64,000 nucleotides of DNA from Cohnella algarum (GCF_016937515.1 NZ_JAFHKM010000002.1:1-64000), one strand, 5' to 3'; shown: positions 38,852 through 47,990, numbered from the stretch's first letter. The notes: generated by a model from the sequence alone, not told the origin. Numbers and translations: made by a program.

Positions 38852-39781
38852 TCAGGTTCCGGTTTGCGTGAAATCCTCTCCGAACCATTCCAGGCTCAGC
38901 TTCGATATGGCGCCTTCCGACTTCAATTCCCGGATCGCGTCGTCTACCCGGTCGGCAAGCCGCTGCGCTTCGGGGTCGTCCTTGCGGAACACGAACAAAA
39001 TATCGGCTTCGCTCAGCGTTTCGCCCGCCGTCTTCAGCTGTCCCTCGGGATCGATCAGCTGGAGGGCGAAATCCGCGGCGAGCGTCGCGTAAACGCGGCC
39101 TGACACGATTTGCGACACCGTATCGTTCGCGGCTCCGTTCTGGTACACGATTTCGATCGCATCGCCGTTGTCCTTGTTGTAGTTTTCGAGAATCGTCGCC
39201 TGCGCGCTCGTCGCCGTCGTCAGCACCTTCTTGCCTTTCAGGTCGTCGAGCGTCCGAATGTCGTCGCCGTTGTCCTTGGCGACGACGATTTTGTTTTTCC
39301 ACGCCGCATAGGGCTCTTTGTTAAACAAATATTTCTGCTCGCGCTCCGGGTTTTTCTCCATCTGATGGGCCACGATGTCGATTTTTTTCGTTTCCAGGCT
39401 GAGCAGCAGGTTCGTGAATTCCATCGTTTGCAGCTCGAACGCATAATCCGGCAGCCGTTCGTCGATCAGCCGGACGAGCTCCACGTCGAATCCGGTCAGC
39501 TTGCCGTTCTCGTCGATAAAGCACACGTTGGGAAACTGCGTTCCCGTTCCGACGATGATTTTCTTCGCTTCCTGCGAAGGCTGCGCGCCGGCGCTCCCCG
39601 AAGCCGAAGGCGATCCGGCCGAATCGGAAGCCGCGTTCGGGGAGGCGTTCCCCGCGCCGGAGCCGCTTGCCGCATTAGGGCCCGCGCTGCTTGCGCCGCA
39701 GCCGGCCAGCAGCGCGGCCGCGGCGCAAATCGCCAGCAGGTTCATGGACAGACGGAACGGCGTTTTTCTCGTTTTTTTCAA
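38852..39781 (-). CDS. Family 3 substrate-binding lipoprotein, cystine type
   Basis: 309 residues. A lipoprotein signal (LLAICAAAALLAGCG; lipidated Cys in LAGC) is followed by a Ser/Gly/Ala/Pro-rich tether and an SBP_bac_3 domain (GTQFPNVCFIDENGKLTGFD, VELVRLIDERLPDYAFELQ, HQMEKNPEREQKYLFNKEPY). The TTG start at 39781 has GGAGGGG at 7 nt. Delivers substrate to the two permeases. In Bacillus the comparable operon carries two such proteins (TcyJ, TcyK); here there is one. Confidence 0.8.
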   Translation of the reverse strand: MKKTRKTPFRLSMNLLAICAAAALLAGCGASSAGPNAASGSGAGNASPNAASDSAGSPSASGSAGAQPSQEAKKIIVGTGTQFPNVCFIDENGKLTGFDVELVRLIDERLPDYAFELQTMEFTNLLLSLETKKIDIVAHQMEKNPEREQKYLFNKEPYAAWKNKIVVAKDNGDDIRTLDDLKGKKVLTTATSAQATILENYNKDNGDAIEIVYQNGAANDTVSQIVSGRVYATLAADFALQLIDPEGQLKTAGETLSEADILFVFRKDDPEAQRLADRVDDAIRELKSEGAISKLSLEWFGEDFTQTGT

Positions 39782-39836
39782 GATATACCCCTCCACTCGA
39801 AGATAACTTATAATTCCTACTTGTTAAGTTTGAATT

Positions 39837-39849
39837 ATTGGAATCCAAT
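39837..39849. promoter_or_regulatory. Palindromic operator candidate before the transporter genes
   Basis: ATTGGAATCCAAT is a perfect 6-1-6 palindrome. On the minus strand it lies just upstream of a plausible promoter (TTCAAA, 16-nt spacer, TATAAG) of the substrate-binding gene. It suits a LysR-type or CymR-type operator. Confidence 0.45.
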
Positions 39850-39929
39850 GTATCACCCGGCGCCGACGCCCGTCAATGCGCGGGACAATAGAGAAAATCT
39901 ATCGATCGATGCAACAATTGAATAACCGG

Positions 39930-40814
39930 TCAACCGCCAAAATTCAGCTTGCGGCCGATCCGCAGCAGCGCGCGCACGATGTCCTCGTGCTCCCCTTGCG
40001 CGGTTACGATGTTCGTCTGCATCGAAATGCCGGCCGTCTCCGGGATATGGACCGGAAGCAGCCTTCCCTCCGCCACTTCCCCCCGCACGCACATCGACGG
40101 CAAAAAGCAGATGCCCGCCTTTTTCATGACCAGTTTTTTGGCCATTTCCGAATTGTCCGTCTGGATGACGACGTTCGGCGGCTGCCTCAGCGACTCGAAG
40201 ATCCGATGCACCCGCTGCCAGTCGAGCGCCCCGCACTCGAAAAACACGAGCGGCTGACTTCCGATCGCTTCGACGGTCAAATCGTCCTTTTCGACGAACG
40301 GGTGGCCTTCGTACACGTGAAGCCGGATCGGGTCCTCGTAAAATTTGACGGAGGCCAGATTCGGATGGGCGACGCTGCGCACGAAGCCGATATCGATTTC
40401 CTTGCTCAGCACTTTTCCGACCAGCTCGTCGGTCACGCCGGTCGTGAATTTGAAATGCAAGTCCGGGTATTGCTCCTGGAGAAGCGGCAGCAGTTCGGGA
40501 ACGACGTAATGGGCGACCGATACCGTGCAGCCGATGCGCAGCTCGCCCGCGAGCTTGCGTTTTTGCTGGACGTGCTGCCGTCCTTTCTGGTACGTTTGCA
40601 AAATCTGCTGGGCATAAGGAAGGAATCGCTTCCCCTCCTCGGTCAGCACGGCCTGCTTGCCGAGCCGGTCGAACAGCCGGCAGTCGAGCTCCCGTTCGAG
40701 CGACTGGATGCGCGCCGTCACCGAGGGCTGGGACAGAAACAGCGCTTCGGCGGCTTTGTTGAAGCTTCCGAAATGAATGACGTAGACGAAAGCTTCCATA
40801 TTTTCAATGTTCAT
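39930..40814 (-). CDS. LysR-family regulator (AscR-like)
   Basis: 294 residues, intact. N-terminal helix-turn-helix (FGSFNKAAEALFLSQPSVTA) and effector-binding domain (LRIGCTVSVAHYVVPELLPL). It precedes the cystine-type transporter operon in the same orientation, 148 nt upstream of it. In Bacillus the equivalent operon is activated by the LysR protein AscR (YtlI) in response to sulfur status, so the same role is inferred. The start at 40814 follows GGGGGGAG. Confidence 0.8.
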   Translation of the reverse strand: MNIENMEAFVYVIHFGSFNKAAEALFLSQPSVTARIQSLERELDCRLFDRLGKQAVLTEEGKRFLPYAQQILQTYQKGRQHVQQKRKLAGELRIGCTVSVAHYVVPELLPLLQEQYPDLHFKFTTGVTDELVGKVLSKEIDIGFVRSVAHPNLASVKFYEDPIRLHVYEGHPFVEKDDLTVEAIGSQPLVFFECGALDWQRVHRIFESLRQPPNVVIQTDNSEMAKKLVMKKAGICFLPSMCVRGEVAEGRLLPVHIPETAGISMQTNIVTAQGEHEDIVRALLRIGRKLNFGG

Positions 40815-40872
40815 GCCCTCTCCCCCCTGCGCTTGCATTTCAAGCGGCGCTGCGGAATTCCCGGTGAATGAC

Positions 40873-40910
40873 AAAAAAGACCGCTCCCCATATCGAATGA
40901 GAAACAGTCT
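40873..40910 (-). terminator. Terminator-like hairpin in the lysR leader
   Basis: On the minus strand AGACTGTTTCTC and GGGGAGCGGTCT pair with several G-U pairs and are followed by T6. It lies 59-96 nt before the lysR start codon and resembles the add terminator 200 nt away. Confidence 0.55.
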
Positions 40911-41071
40911 CCGGTTTTCCGGTCGTCTGCCAGATTAAGTTCGCTATATAATTAGTATTCCGATTAATTTAGTTAATATTAAACCAAGGGAAGTTTGTTC
41001 GTCAACCGCCGGCGATACTCAACTCAACAGACCTGGATTTTGCGCAACCTGGCGAGGCCTGATCACTCGAT

Positions 41072-41110
41072 TAAAAAAGACCGTCCCCCGCGGCAAAGTG
41101 GGGAAACGGC
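41072..41110 (-). terminator. Terminator of the nup-add operon
   Basis: On the minus strand GGCCGTTTCCCC pairs with GGGGGACGGTC, followed by T6, 22 nt after the add stop codon. Confidence 0.75.
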
Positions 41111-41131
41111 CTTGGACCATCCGATCGTATG

Positions 41132-42178
41132 TTATCCTACCTCGATTCCGAGCTGCCGAAGCTCCCGGACAAATTCCTTGCGCAGCTCCGCCTTCTCCGT
41201 CTCGTCCAAAAAAGCCGCCTCCACGCCGTTTAAAATCAGCCGCCCGATTTCCGGCATCGTAAAGCCGTACTTGTCGATCAGCACGGCGTATTCCTTCGTC
41301 ATGTCGGTGTTCGAGACGGTCATGTTGTCGGTATGGACGGTAACGAAGAGGCCTTGGTCGAAATAATCGCGAATCGGATACGACTCCCAGTCTGCCGCGG
41401 CCTTCGTCTGAATGTTGCTGACCGGGCACATTTCCAGCGGAACCCTGCGCTCCCGGACGAGCGCAAGCAGCGCCGGATTCTCCTTCGTCCGCACGCCGTG
41501 GCCGATGCGGTTCGCCCCGAGCGCTTCGAGCGCGCCCCGCACGCTTTCCGGTCCGGCGGCTTCGCCCGCATGAATCGTAATCGGCATGCCCGCCTGCAGC
41601 GCCGGCGCGAACGCATCGCGGTGCGCCTCGGGCGGATGGCCGGCTTCGGGCCCCGCCAGGTCGACCGCCGCGACGCCTTGATCGCGCAGCCGAACAGCGG
41701 CCTCGACCACCTCGCGGTTGGCCGCGACGGAATGATTGCGCAGGCAGGCGGCGATCACCCGGCCTTTGACGCCGAATGCCGCTTCGCCTCGCGCGAGCCC
41801 CCGCACCGCGGCGAGCAGCACTTCGTCGACCGCAAGTCCTTTCTCCCGATGAAGCTGCGGGCCGAGCCGTACCTCGACATAGCGCACGCCGTGTTCCGCC
41901 GCTTGCTCCGCCAGCTCGAACGCCGCCCGCTCAAGGGCTTCCGCGGTATGCAGCACTTTCGACGCCCAATGGAACTTGCTCAAGTAGTCGACAAGACTGG
42001 CGCATTCGTCGCCTACGGTCATGTACGGGCGCATGCCCTCGCCGCCGGAAGCCGGCAGCTCGATCCCCTGCGCCTGCGCCAGTTCGACGAGCGTGGACGG
42101 CTTCAAGCTTCCGTCCAGATGAATGTGCAAATCCGTTTTCGGAAGCCTGCGCAAAAGTTCCGTTTCTTCCGTCCGCAT
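41132..42178 (-). CDS. add: Adenosine deaminase
   Basis: 348 residues, intact. It hydrolyses adenosine/deoxyadenosine to inosine and ammonia in purine salvage. Zinc and catalytic motifs are all present: TDLHIHLDGS, ITIHAGEAAGP, IGHGVRT, CPVSNIQTKA and VTVHTDNMTVSNT. Its ATG shares one base with the stop of the nucleoside permease (TGATG), so uptake and deamination are translationally coupled. It is the last gene of the operon. Confidence 0.95.
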   Translation of the reverse strand: MRTEETELLRRLPKTDLHIHLDGSLKPSTLVELAQAQGIELPASGGEGMRPYMTVGDECASLVDYLSKFHWASKVLHTAEALERAAFELAEQAAEHGVRYVEVRLGPQLHREKGLAVDEVLLAAVRGLARGEAAFGVKGRVIAACLRNHSVAANREVVEAAVRLRDQGVAAVDLAGPEAGHPPEAHRDAFAPALQAGMPITIHAGEAAGPESVRGALEALGANRIGHGVRTKENPALLALVRERRVPLEMCPVSNIQTKAAADWESYPIRDYFDQGLFVTVHTDNMTVSNTDMTKEYAVLIDKYGFTMPEIGRLILNGVEAAFLDETEKAELRKEFVRELRQLGIEVG

Positions 42179-43107
42179 CAGGTCTCACCTCTTCGGAAAT
42201 GTTTGCCGGACGCAGCCGGCGCGCGGTTGCGATTGCGGTATACGACGAGCACGACGATCGTCAGGATGTAGGGCAGCATTTGAACGAACTGAACCGGGAT
42301 GTCGAACACCTGCAAACGAATTTGCAAGCTTTGCGCGAGGCCGAACAGCATGCTGCTGCCGAACGCCCCGACCGGATTCCATCCGCCGAAAATCATGGCG
42401 GCCAGCGCGATATAGCCGCGCCCGGCGACCATGTCCCGGTTGAAGAAATGCACGTCGCCGATCGAAAGGCAAGCGCCGCCGATTCCCGCCAGAACGCCGC
42501 ACAGGATAACGCAAATGTATTGCATTTTGTACACGTGCACGCCGAGCGTATCCGCGACTTGCGGATTTTCGCCGATGACGCGCACCCTCAGGCCGAACAC
42601 CGTCTTGAACAGCACGATCCACGTCACGATGACGACGGCGATCAGCAAATAAAACAGAATGTTCATATTGCCGATGATCGGGCCGATAAACGGAATGTCT
42701 TTGATCAAGGGAATCGATAAATTGGTGAATCCCTCTACGTCCGGCGATTTGCCCTTCGAGTCCCAGATCGTCATCAGCAGCACGACCGTCAAACCCTGCG
42801 CCAGCAAATTGATGCCGAGACCGCTTATAATATGATCCGTCTTGAACGCGATCGTAAGCACCGCATGCAATAACCCGACCAGCCCGCCGCCGATCATGGC
42901 AATAAGCAGGCCTCCGTAGGCGCTGCCCGTAATATAGGAACCGTAAACCCCGGCAAAAGCGCCGGTCAGCATCATGCCCTCGATGCCGATGTTGACGATG
43001 CCCGCCCGTTCGCACAACAGGGCGCCGATAGCGGCGAAAGCAATCGGGACGGCAATTCGCAAGCAGCTGGTCAGCAGCGAAATCCAATAGTCCAGATTAA
43101 CTTCCAT
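42178..43107 (-). CDS. nupQ: Nucleoside ABC transporter permease (NupQ-like)
   Basis: 309 residues, about eight membrane helices, BPD_transp_2 family. Typical motifs: LCERAGIVNIGIEGMMLTGA, HIISGLGINLLAQGLTVVLL and GRGYIALAAMIFGGWNPVGA. Together with the 43097-44152 protein it forms the membrane channel of a guanosine/nucleoside importer like Bacillus NupNOPQ. It overlaps the preceding permease by 11 nt. Confidence 0.87.
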   Translation of the reverse strand: MEVNLDYWISLLTSCLRIAVPIAFAAIGALLCERAGIVNIGIEGMMLTGAFAGVYGSYITGSAYGGLLIAMIGGGLVGLLHAVLTIAFKTDHIISGLGINLLAQGLTVVLLMTIWDSKGKSPDVEGFTNLSIPLIKDIPFIGPIIGNMNILFYLLIAVVIVTWIVLFKTVFGLRVRVIGENPQVADTLGVHVYKMQYICVILCGVLAGIGGACLSIGDVHFFNRDMVAGRGYIALAAMIFGGWNPVGAFGSSMLFGLAQSLQIRLQVFDIPVQFVQMLPYILTIVVLVVYRNRNRAPAASGKHFRRGET

Positions 43108-44152
43108 GTTGATTCACCCGCTTCTTGCGTAATTTGTATTTGCGAACGAGCCAAGGCGTCGCGACGAAAATGACGACGAATGCCTGAATCATGACGACGA
43201 AATCGCCGGGAATGTCCGTATGCCGGTCGAGGCCCGTCGCTCCGGCGCGAAGAGCGCCGAACAGCAAGGCGGAAAACAAAATGGCGATCGGATTGTTTCG
43301 GGCCAGGACGGCGACGGCAATTCCGTCGAATCCGTAGCCCGGCGAGATTCCCTGCAAAAAGTAGTGATGCACGCCGAGCACTTCGACGCCTCCGGCGATC
43401 GCCGCGAAAAAGCCGCTGAGCAGCATCGCGAAAATCATGCGCCATCCGATCGAAATGCCGCCCGTGCGAGCCGCGTCCGGATTGAGCCCGACCGCGCGGA
43501 TTTCATAGCCCGGCACGGTGTACTTCATAAACCAGAAGAGGAACAGCGCGCAACCGATCGCGATAAACAACCCGACCGTGAGCTGGCTGTGCGGAATGAG
43601 CGTCGGCAATTGAACGGAAGCGGCCACCTCTTCCGTCCGCGGCACCATGCCTTCCGCCTTGAACGTATAATTGACGAGATACGCGGTAAACAGCGTCGCG
43701 ATGTAGTTCATCATGATCGTTACGATGACTTCGTGCGCTTTCCACTTCACTTTCATGTATGCGGCAATGCCGGCCCACAGGGCGCCGACGATGCCGCCGG
43801 CGGCGAGCGCGATAAAGGCGTGGATGAATCCGGGCACGCCCGTCATATAAACGCCGACAAGCGCCGCCGTCATGCCGCCGAGATAAAGCTGACCTTCGGC
43901 GCCGATATTGAAAAGTCCGCCTTTGAACGCGATCGCGACCGCAAGTCCCGTCAAAATAAGCGGCGTCGTTTTGGCGAGGGTCTTGCCCCATGCGTCGGCG
44001 TCGCCGAATGCGCCCTGCGCCATCGTGCCGAACGCCTCGATCGGCGAATGGCCGCCGATCAGCAAGACGATGCCGCTGACGACAAAGGCGGCCAAAATGG
44101 AAAGAAACGTCGTTGCCCCCGTCTTCAGCCATGCGTTCGAACGTTGTTCCAT
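43097..44152 (-). CDS. nupP: Nucleoside ABC transporter permease (NupP-like)
   Basis: 351 residues, BPD_transp_2 family with many hydrophobic helices. FKGGLFNIGAEGQLYLGGM, HEVIVTIMMNYIATLFTAYL and GYGFDGIAVAVLARNNPIAI are characteristic. Its ATG overlaps the ATPase stop by one base. The C-terminus ends in a basic tail (RKYKLRKKRVNQHGS). Confidence 0.87.
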   Translation of the reverse strand: MEQRSNAWLKTGATTFLSILAAFVVSGIVLLIGGHSPIEAFGTMAQGAFGDADAWGKTLAKTTPLILTGLAVAIAFKGGLFNIGAEGQLYLGGMTAALVGVYMTGVPGFIHAFIALAAGGIVGALWAGIAAYMKVKWKAHEVIVTIMMNYIATLFTAYLVNYTFKAEGMVPRTEEVAASVQLPTLIPHSQLTVGLFIAIGCALFLFWFMKYTVPGYEIRAVGLNPDAARTGGISIGWRMIFAMLLSGFFAAIAGGVEVLGVHHYFLQGISPGYGFDGIAVAVLARNNPIAILFSALLFGALRAGATGLDRHTDIPGDFVVMIQAFVVIFVATPWLVRKYKLRKKRVNQHGS

Positions 44153-45681
44153 CAGCTGCTCCTGCCTCCTTGCCGATCATGCGTCCCGCCGGTCATATAA
44201 GCTCCGAGCTCGTATTCGTCAAACGCGTCCGCACGGTCGAACGCGACGATCGAGCCTTCGTAAATGACGGCGATTTTATCGCTTAGCTTGCGGATTTCAT
44301 CCAGTTCGGCCGAGATGAGCAGCACCGCTTTGCCTTGATCGCGCATGGCGATCAATTGTTCGTGGATGTACTCGATGGCGCCGATATCGACCCCGCGCGT
44401 CGGCTGGGCCGCGATGATCACGTCCGGATTTTGCGACAGCACGCGGCCGATGACGACCTTCTGCTGGTTGCCGCCGGAAAGCGACTTGACCGGCGCTTCG
44501 ACGCTCTCGGACTTGATCCTGAACCTGGAGCGAATTTCATTGGCGTAAGTTTTGAGAAAACCGGTTTTGATGACCCGGCTTTTTTGAAAGTCGGCGCGGT
44601 TGTGGTAACCGAGCGCGATGTTTTCCTTTATGGAAAAGTCCCCGACGAGCCCGAGCTTGTTGCGGTCCTCCGGAATATGTCCGATGCCCAGCTCGATCAT
44701 CTCGGAAGGGGATCGCTTTGTCACATCCTGGTCTCGCAGCTTGACCGTGCCGCTGTCGAGCGGGCTTAAGCCCGTCAACGCTTCGATCAGCTCCGTCTGT
44801 CCGTTGCCTTCCACCCCGGCAAGCCCGACGATTTCCCCGGCGAGCAGTTCCAGGTTGAAGTTCTTCAGCACCGGAACTTTGCGAACGCTTTTGTTGCCGT
44901 CTTTAACGGACAGCAAGGGGACGCGATGTTCATAGGTCGACGGCGGCGCCGCGTCGAACGATACTTTCCGCCCGACCATCATTTCGGCCAATTGATTCGA
45001 ATTCGTTTCGGACGTGCGCACGGTGCCGATCAGTTTTCCGGTGCGCAAGATGGTCGCGCGATCGGCCAGTTCCATCGTTTCTTTCAATTTGTGCGTAATG
45101 ATGGTGATCGTCTTGCCTTCGCTCCGAAGCTCCCGAAGCACGCGGAACAAATCGTCTACTTCGAGCGGCGTCAGCACCGCCGTCGGCTCGTCCAGAATCA
45201 AAATGTCCGCCTTGCGGTACAAAGCCTTCAAAATTTCGACGCGCTGCTTCGCGCCGACGGGCAAATCCTCGATTTTTGCCTTCGGATCCACCTTTAATCC
45301 ATACTTGACCGAAATCGCCTCGACTTCCTGAAGCGCCTTGCCCATGTCGAAAAACGCGCTTCGCTTCGGCTCGTAGCCGAGAACGACGTTTTCCGCGACG
45401 GTCAAATTGTCCACGAGCATAAAATGCTGGTGAACCATGGCAATTCCGTTCCGAATGGCAACGGAGGGGCTGGCGATTACCGTTTGTTCCCCGTTCAGCC
45501 GGATCTGTCCTTCGTCCGGCTGGTACATGCCGTAAAGTATTTTCATGAGTGTCGTTTTTCCCGCGCCGTTTTCGCCAAGAAGGCTATGAATTTCGCCTTT
45601 TTCCATCGTGAAGGTGACGGAATCGTTCGCGACGGTGCCGGGGAAACGTTTGGTTATCTTAGTCATCTCCACCGCGTTCAT
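44152..45681 (-). CDS. nupO: Nucleoside ABC transporter ATPase (NupO-like)
   Basis: 509 residues containing two ABC domains, as in the RbsA/NupO family. The first has Walker A GENGAGKTT, Walker B ILILDEPTAVL and a degenerate signature (LPVGAKQRVEI). The second has a degenerate Walker A (GVEGNGQTE), signature LSGGNQQKVVIGR and AAQPTRGVD. The start at 45681 follows GGAGGGG. It is separated from nupN by a strong intercistronic hairpin, which likely lowers its expression relative to the binding protein. Confidence 0.9.
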   Translation of the reverse strand: MNAVEMTKITKRFPGTVANDSVTFTMEKGEIHSLLGENGAGKTTLMKILYGMYQPDEGQIRLNGEQTVIASPSVAIRNGIAMVHQHFMLVDNLTVAENVVLGYEPKRSAFFDMGKALQEVEAISVKYGLKVDPKAKIEDLPVGAKQRVEILKALYRKADILILDEPTAVLTPLEVDDLFRVLRELRSEGKTITIITHKLKETMELADRATILRTGKLIGTVRTSETNSNQLAEMMVGRKVSFDAAPPSTYEHRVPLLSVKDGNKSVRKVPVLKNFNLELLAGEIVGLAGVEGNGQTELIEALTGLSPLDSGTVKLRDQDVTKRSPSEMIELGIGHIPEDRNKLGLVGDFSIKENIALGYHNRADFQKSRVIKTGFLKTYANEIRSRFRIKSESVEAPVKSLSGGNQQKVVIGRVLSQNPDVIIAAQPTRGVDIGAIEYIHEQLIAMRDQGKAVLLISAELDEIRKLSDKIAVIYEGSIVAFDRADAFDEYELGAYMTGGTHDRQGGRSS

Positions 45682-45717
45682 GGCTGCCCCTCCGTAAAGT
45701 TGGTAGCTCCGTTAAAG

Positions 45718-45752
45718 AGAAATAAGGGTATTTTGAGAATACCCTTATTTCT
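45718..45752 (-). terminator. 15-bp intercistronic hairpin between nupN and nupO
   Basis: AGAAATAAGGGTATT (45718-45732) and AATACCCTTATTTCT (45738-45752) form a perfect 15-bp stem with a 5-nt loop. It lies just after the nupN stop and has no long T run on the minus strand, so partial termination or mRNA protection is more likely than full termination. Confidence 0.75.
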
Positions 45753-45784
45753 GTAGTGCTTATGGGATTTGCTTGTGGCTGAAA

Positions 45785-46890
45785 TCAGGAATTTTTGTTG
45801 TTTGCAAGGAATGGATCGACTTCTTCGAGGGCGGCCGGAACGACAAGCTCGCCGCTCGCGATTTTTGCCTTCAGTTCTTCGGCCTTGTCGATGAATTCTT
45901 GCGGCGTTTCGATCGTCGCGCCTTCTACGGAATAGCCTACGGCTTCTTCCTTGACGCCGAGGCTTTGAATGCCGGCCTGCCAGCTTCCGTCGATGATCGC
46001 TTGAATTTGGTTAAAGACGACGTTGTCGACCCGTTTGACGGTCGTCAGATACAGGGCATCCGGATCCTGGGAAGGAATCATGTCGGCGCCGACCGCCCAT
46101 TTTCCCTTCTCCTTGGCGGCGTTGTATACGCCCAGGCCCGAGGCGCCGGCTGCTCCGTATACGATGTCGGCGCCGCCGTCATACATCGAAATCGCCATTT
46201 CCTTGGCCGTATTGGAATCGTTCCAGCTGCCGACGTAGTTCACCAGCACGTTCACGTTCGGATCGATGTATTGCGCGCCGGATTTGAAGCCGGCGACAAA
46301 CGCGTTGATGAGCGGGATGTCCATGCCGCCGACGATGCCGATCGTTTTGGATTCGGACTTTTGCGCGGAAACCGCGCCGGCGAGGAATGCGCCCTCCTGG
46401 TCTTTGAAGACGGCGGAAGCGACGTTCGGCTTGTCGACCGTCGAGTCGATGATCAGGAACTTCTGATCCGGGAACTCGTCCGCCGCTTTGGAAATGGCGT
46501 CCACCTGGTCGAAGCCGATGCCGACGATCAGATCGTATTCGCCGTCCTTCGCGAAATCGCGATGGTAGCCTTCGTATTCGGCAATATCCGTCGGTTCTAC
46601 GTAATCATACTCGATGCCGAGCTCGCTTTTTGCTCTTTCGGCGCCGGCATACCCGTTGTCGTTAAACGATTTGTCGCCAAGCCCCCGGTGGCGAACACGA
46701 TCGCGACCTTGACGTCGCTTGCGGCAGCCGATTCCGATGCCGAAGCGGTCGGACTTGCCGCGCCGGATGCGGTCGGGGATGCGGAAGGCGAACTTCCCGC
46801 GTTGTTGTTGTTGCCGGCGCCGCATGCGCCGACGACGAGCGTCAAAGCCATAAGGCATGCGCCGAGGGTGAATTTGCGTTTGCTGCTCAT
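45785..46890 (-). CDS. nupN: BMP-family nucleoside-binding lipoprotein (NupN-like, one frameshift)
   Basis: About 368 residues. Lipoprotein signal (ALTLVVGACG; lipidated Cys in VGAC), a Ser/Ala/Thr-rich tether, then a Bmp/PnrA domain (GLGDKSFNDNGYAGAERAK, IVGIGFDQVDAISKAADEFP, GIVGGMDIPLINAFVAGFKS, DIVYGAAGASGLGVYNAAKE). The frame breaks at the C run 46682-46686; one extra base joins VFATGG to LGDKSFNDNG. The start at 46890 follows GGGGAGGAG. First gene of nupNOPQ-add. Confidence 0.87.
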
Positions 46891-46953
46891 TTAGATATCT
46901 CTCCTCCCCGGTTAAGGGTTTTATATGCACCAGCGCCGATTGGCGCGGATGTG

Positions 46954-47079
46954 CCGCTATTCTTCGCATGGCCGCGCTAAGGCCGTTTATCATCGCGACC
47001 GCGCTAAGGCCATTTATCATCGCGACCGCGCAACGACCGTTTATCTTCGCGACCGCGCAACGGCCGTCATCAGCCGTTA
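46954..47079. repeat. 27-bp tandem repeat upstream of nupN
   Basis: Units begin at 46972, 46999, 47026 and 47053, with a partial unit before. The core is CGCGCTAAGGCCGTTTATCA followed by TCGCGAC. The last two units carry CAACG in place of TAAGG. The block fills the gap between the SDR stop (47082) and the nupN leader. Confidence 0.9.
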
Positions 47080-47081
47080 CG

Positions 47082-47855
47082 TCAGACCGCGGTTTCGCCG
47101 CCGTCCAGCGTAAGCTGGGCCCCCGTAACGTTGCGAGCCCCCATGGAAGCAAGGAAAACCGCCATCGAGGCGACGTCCTCCGGCTTCTGGAACCGCCCGA
47201 GCGGAATTTTGCCGTATAAGTACTTCCAGGCGCCGTCAATGTCCGTGTCAAGCTCGACGGTCAAGTCCTGGGCTACCTGCGCGATCATATCCGTCTCGAC
47301 GGTTCCGGGGCAAATCGAATTGACCGTAATGTCGTGCGGAGCGAGATCGAGCGCCGTCGCCCGGGTCAGTCCCAGCACGGCCGCCTTGGAGGCGCAATAG
47401 CCCGCGCAATTGCGGTGGGCGTGCGTCCCGCCGATGCTGGACAAATTGATAAAAGCGCCGGGCAGCTTACGGTCGATCAGCGCATTCGCCGCCGCCCTCA
47501 TGATCACGAACGGGGCCGTTACGTTTACGCTCATGATCTTGTTCAGCAGATCCGTCGAATGCTCCTCGAACGGGGACTGCTTGTAAATGCCGGCGTTGTT
47601 GACCACGATTTGGAACGGCCGGCCGTTCAAGCCGTCCGTCACCGCCCGCTCGACCGCCGCTTCGTCCGTAATGTCCAATTTCAGCGAAACCGCTCCGGGG
47701 ATCGGCTCCATGTCGAGCAAATCGATGGCGAGCACATCGGCTCCCATGGCGACGAACGCTTCCGCGATCGCCCTTCCCGAACCTCTGGCCGCTCCCGTAA
47801 CCAACGCGGTGCCGCCTACCAACCGATGAATCGCCAAGCCGTTCGTGTTTGCCAT
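47082..47855 (-). CDS. Short-chain dehydrogenase/reductase
   Basis: 257 residues, intact classical SDR. NAD(P)-binding TGAARGSGRAIAEAF, an acidic residue after the second strand (AIDLLDM) that favours NAD, NNAGIY, the catalytic Ser in INLSSIGG, and Tyr/Lys in YCASKAAVLGL. The SICPGTVETDM and LTLDGGETAV segments are typical. The substrate is unknown. It lies upstream of the nucleoside operon on the same strand, with the 27-bp repeats in between, and has its own promoter, so it is not obviously part of that operon. Confidence 0.85.
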   Translation of the reverse strand: MANTNGLAIHRLVGGTALVTGAARGSGRAIAEAFVAMGADVLAIDLLDMEPIPGAVSLKLDITDEAAVERAVTDGLNGRPFQIVVNNAGIYKQSPFEEHSTDLLNKIMSVNVTAPFVIMRAAANALIDRKLPGAFINLSSIGGTHAHRNCAGYCASKAAVLGLTRATALDLAPHDITVNSICPGTVETDMIAQVAQDLTVELDTDIDGAWKYLYGKIPLGRFQKPEDVASMAVFLASMGARNVTGAQLTLDGGETAV

Positions 47856-47961
47856 ATGTCATCCCTTATATTCGAAAAAATGAATTCTGCCGGCCGGCAT
47901 TCGCGATCCGACGCGATTGAAAATCTATCATGTCAAATATACTTACATTATAATTTAATTA

Positions 47962-47990
47962 AGTTTACAGTTTTCTTTTTTTGCTGTCAA
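47962..47990 (-). promoter_or_regulatory. SigA-type promoter of the SDR gene
   Basis: On the minus strand TTGACA (47985-47990), 17-nt spacer, TAAACT (47962-47967), followed by a ~100-nt AT-rich leader. Confidence 0.6.

Noticed and set aside
46891..47079. Purine riboswitch before nupN
   Set aside because: No conserved three-way junction pattern was visible; the region is dominated by the 27-bp repeat.
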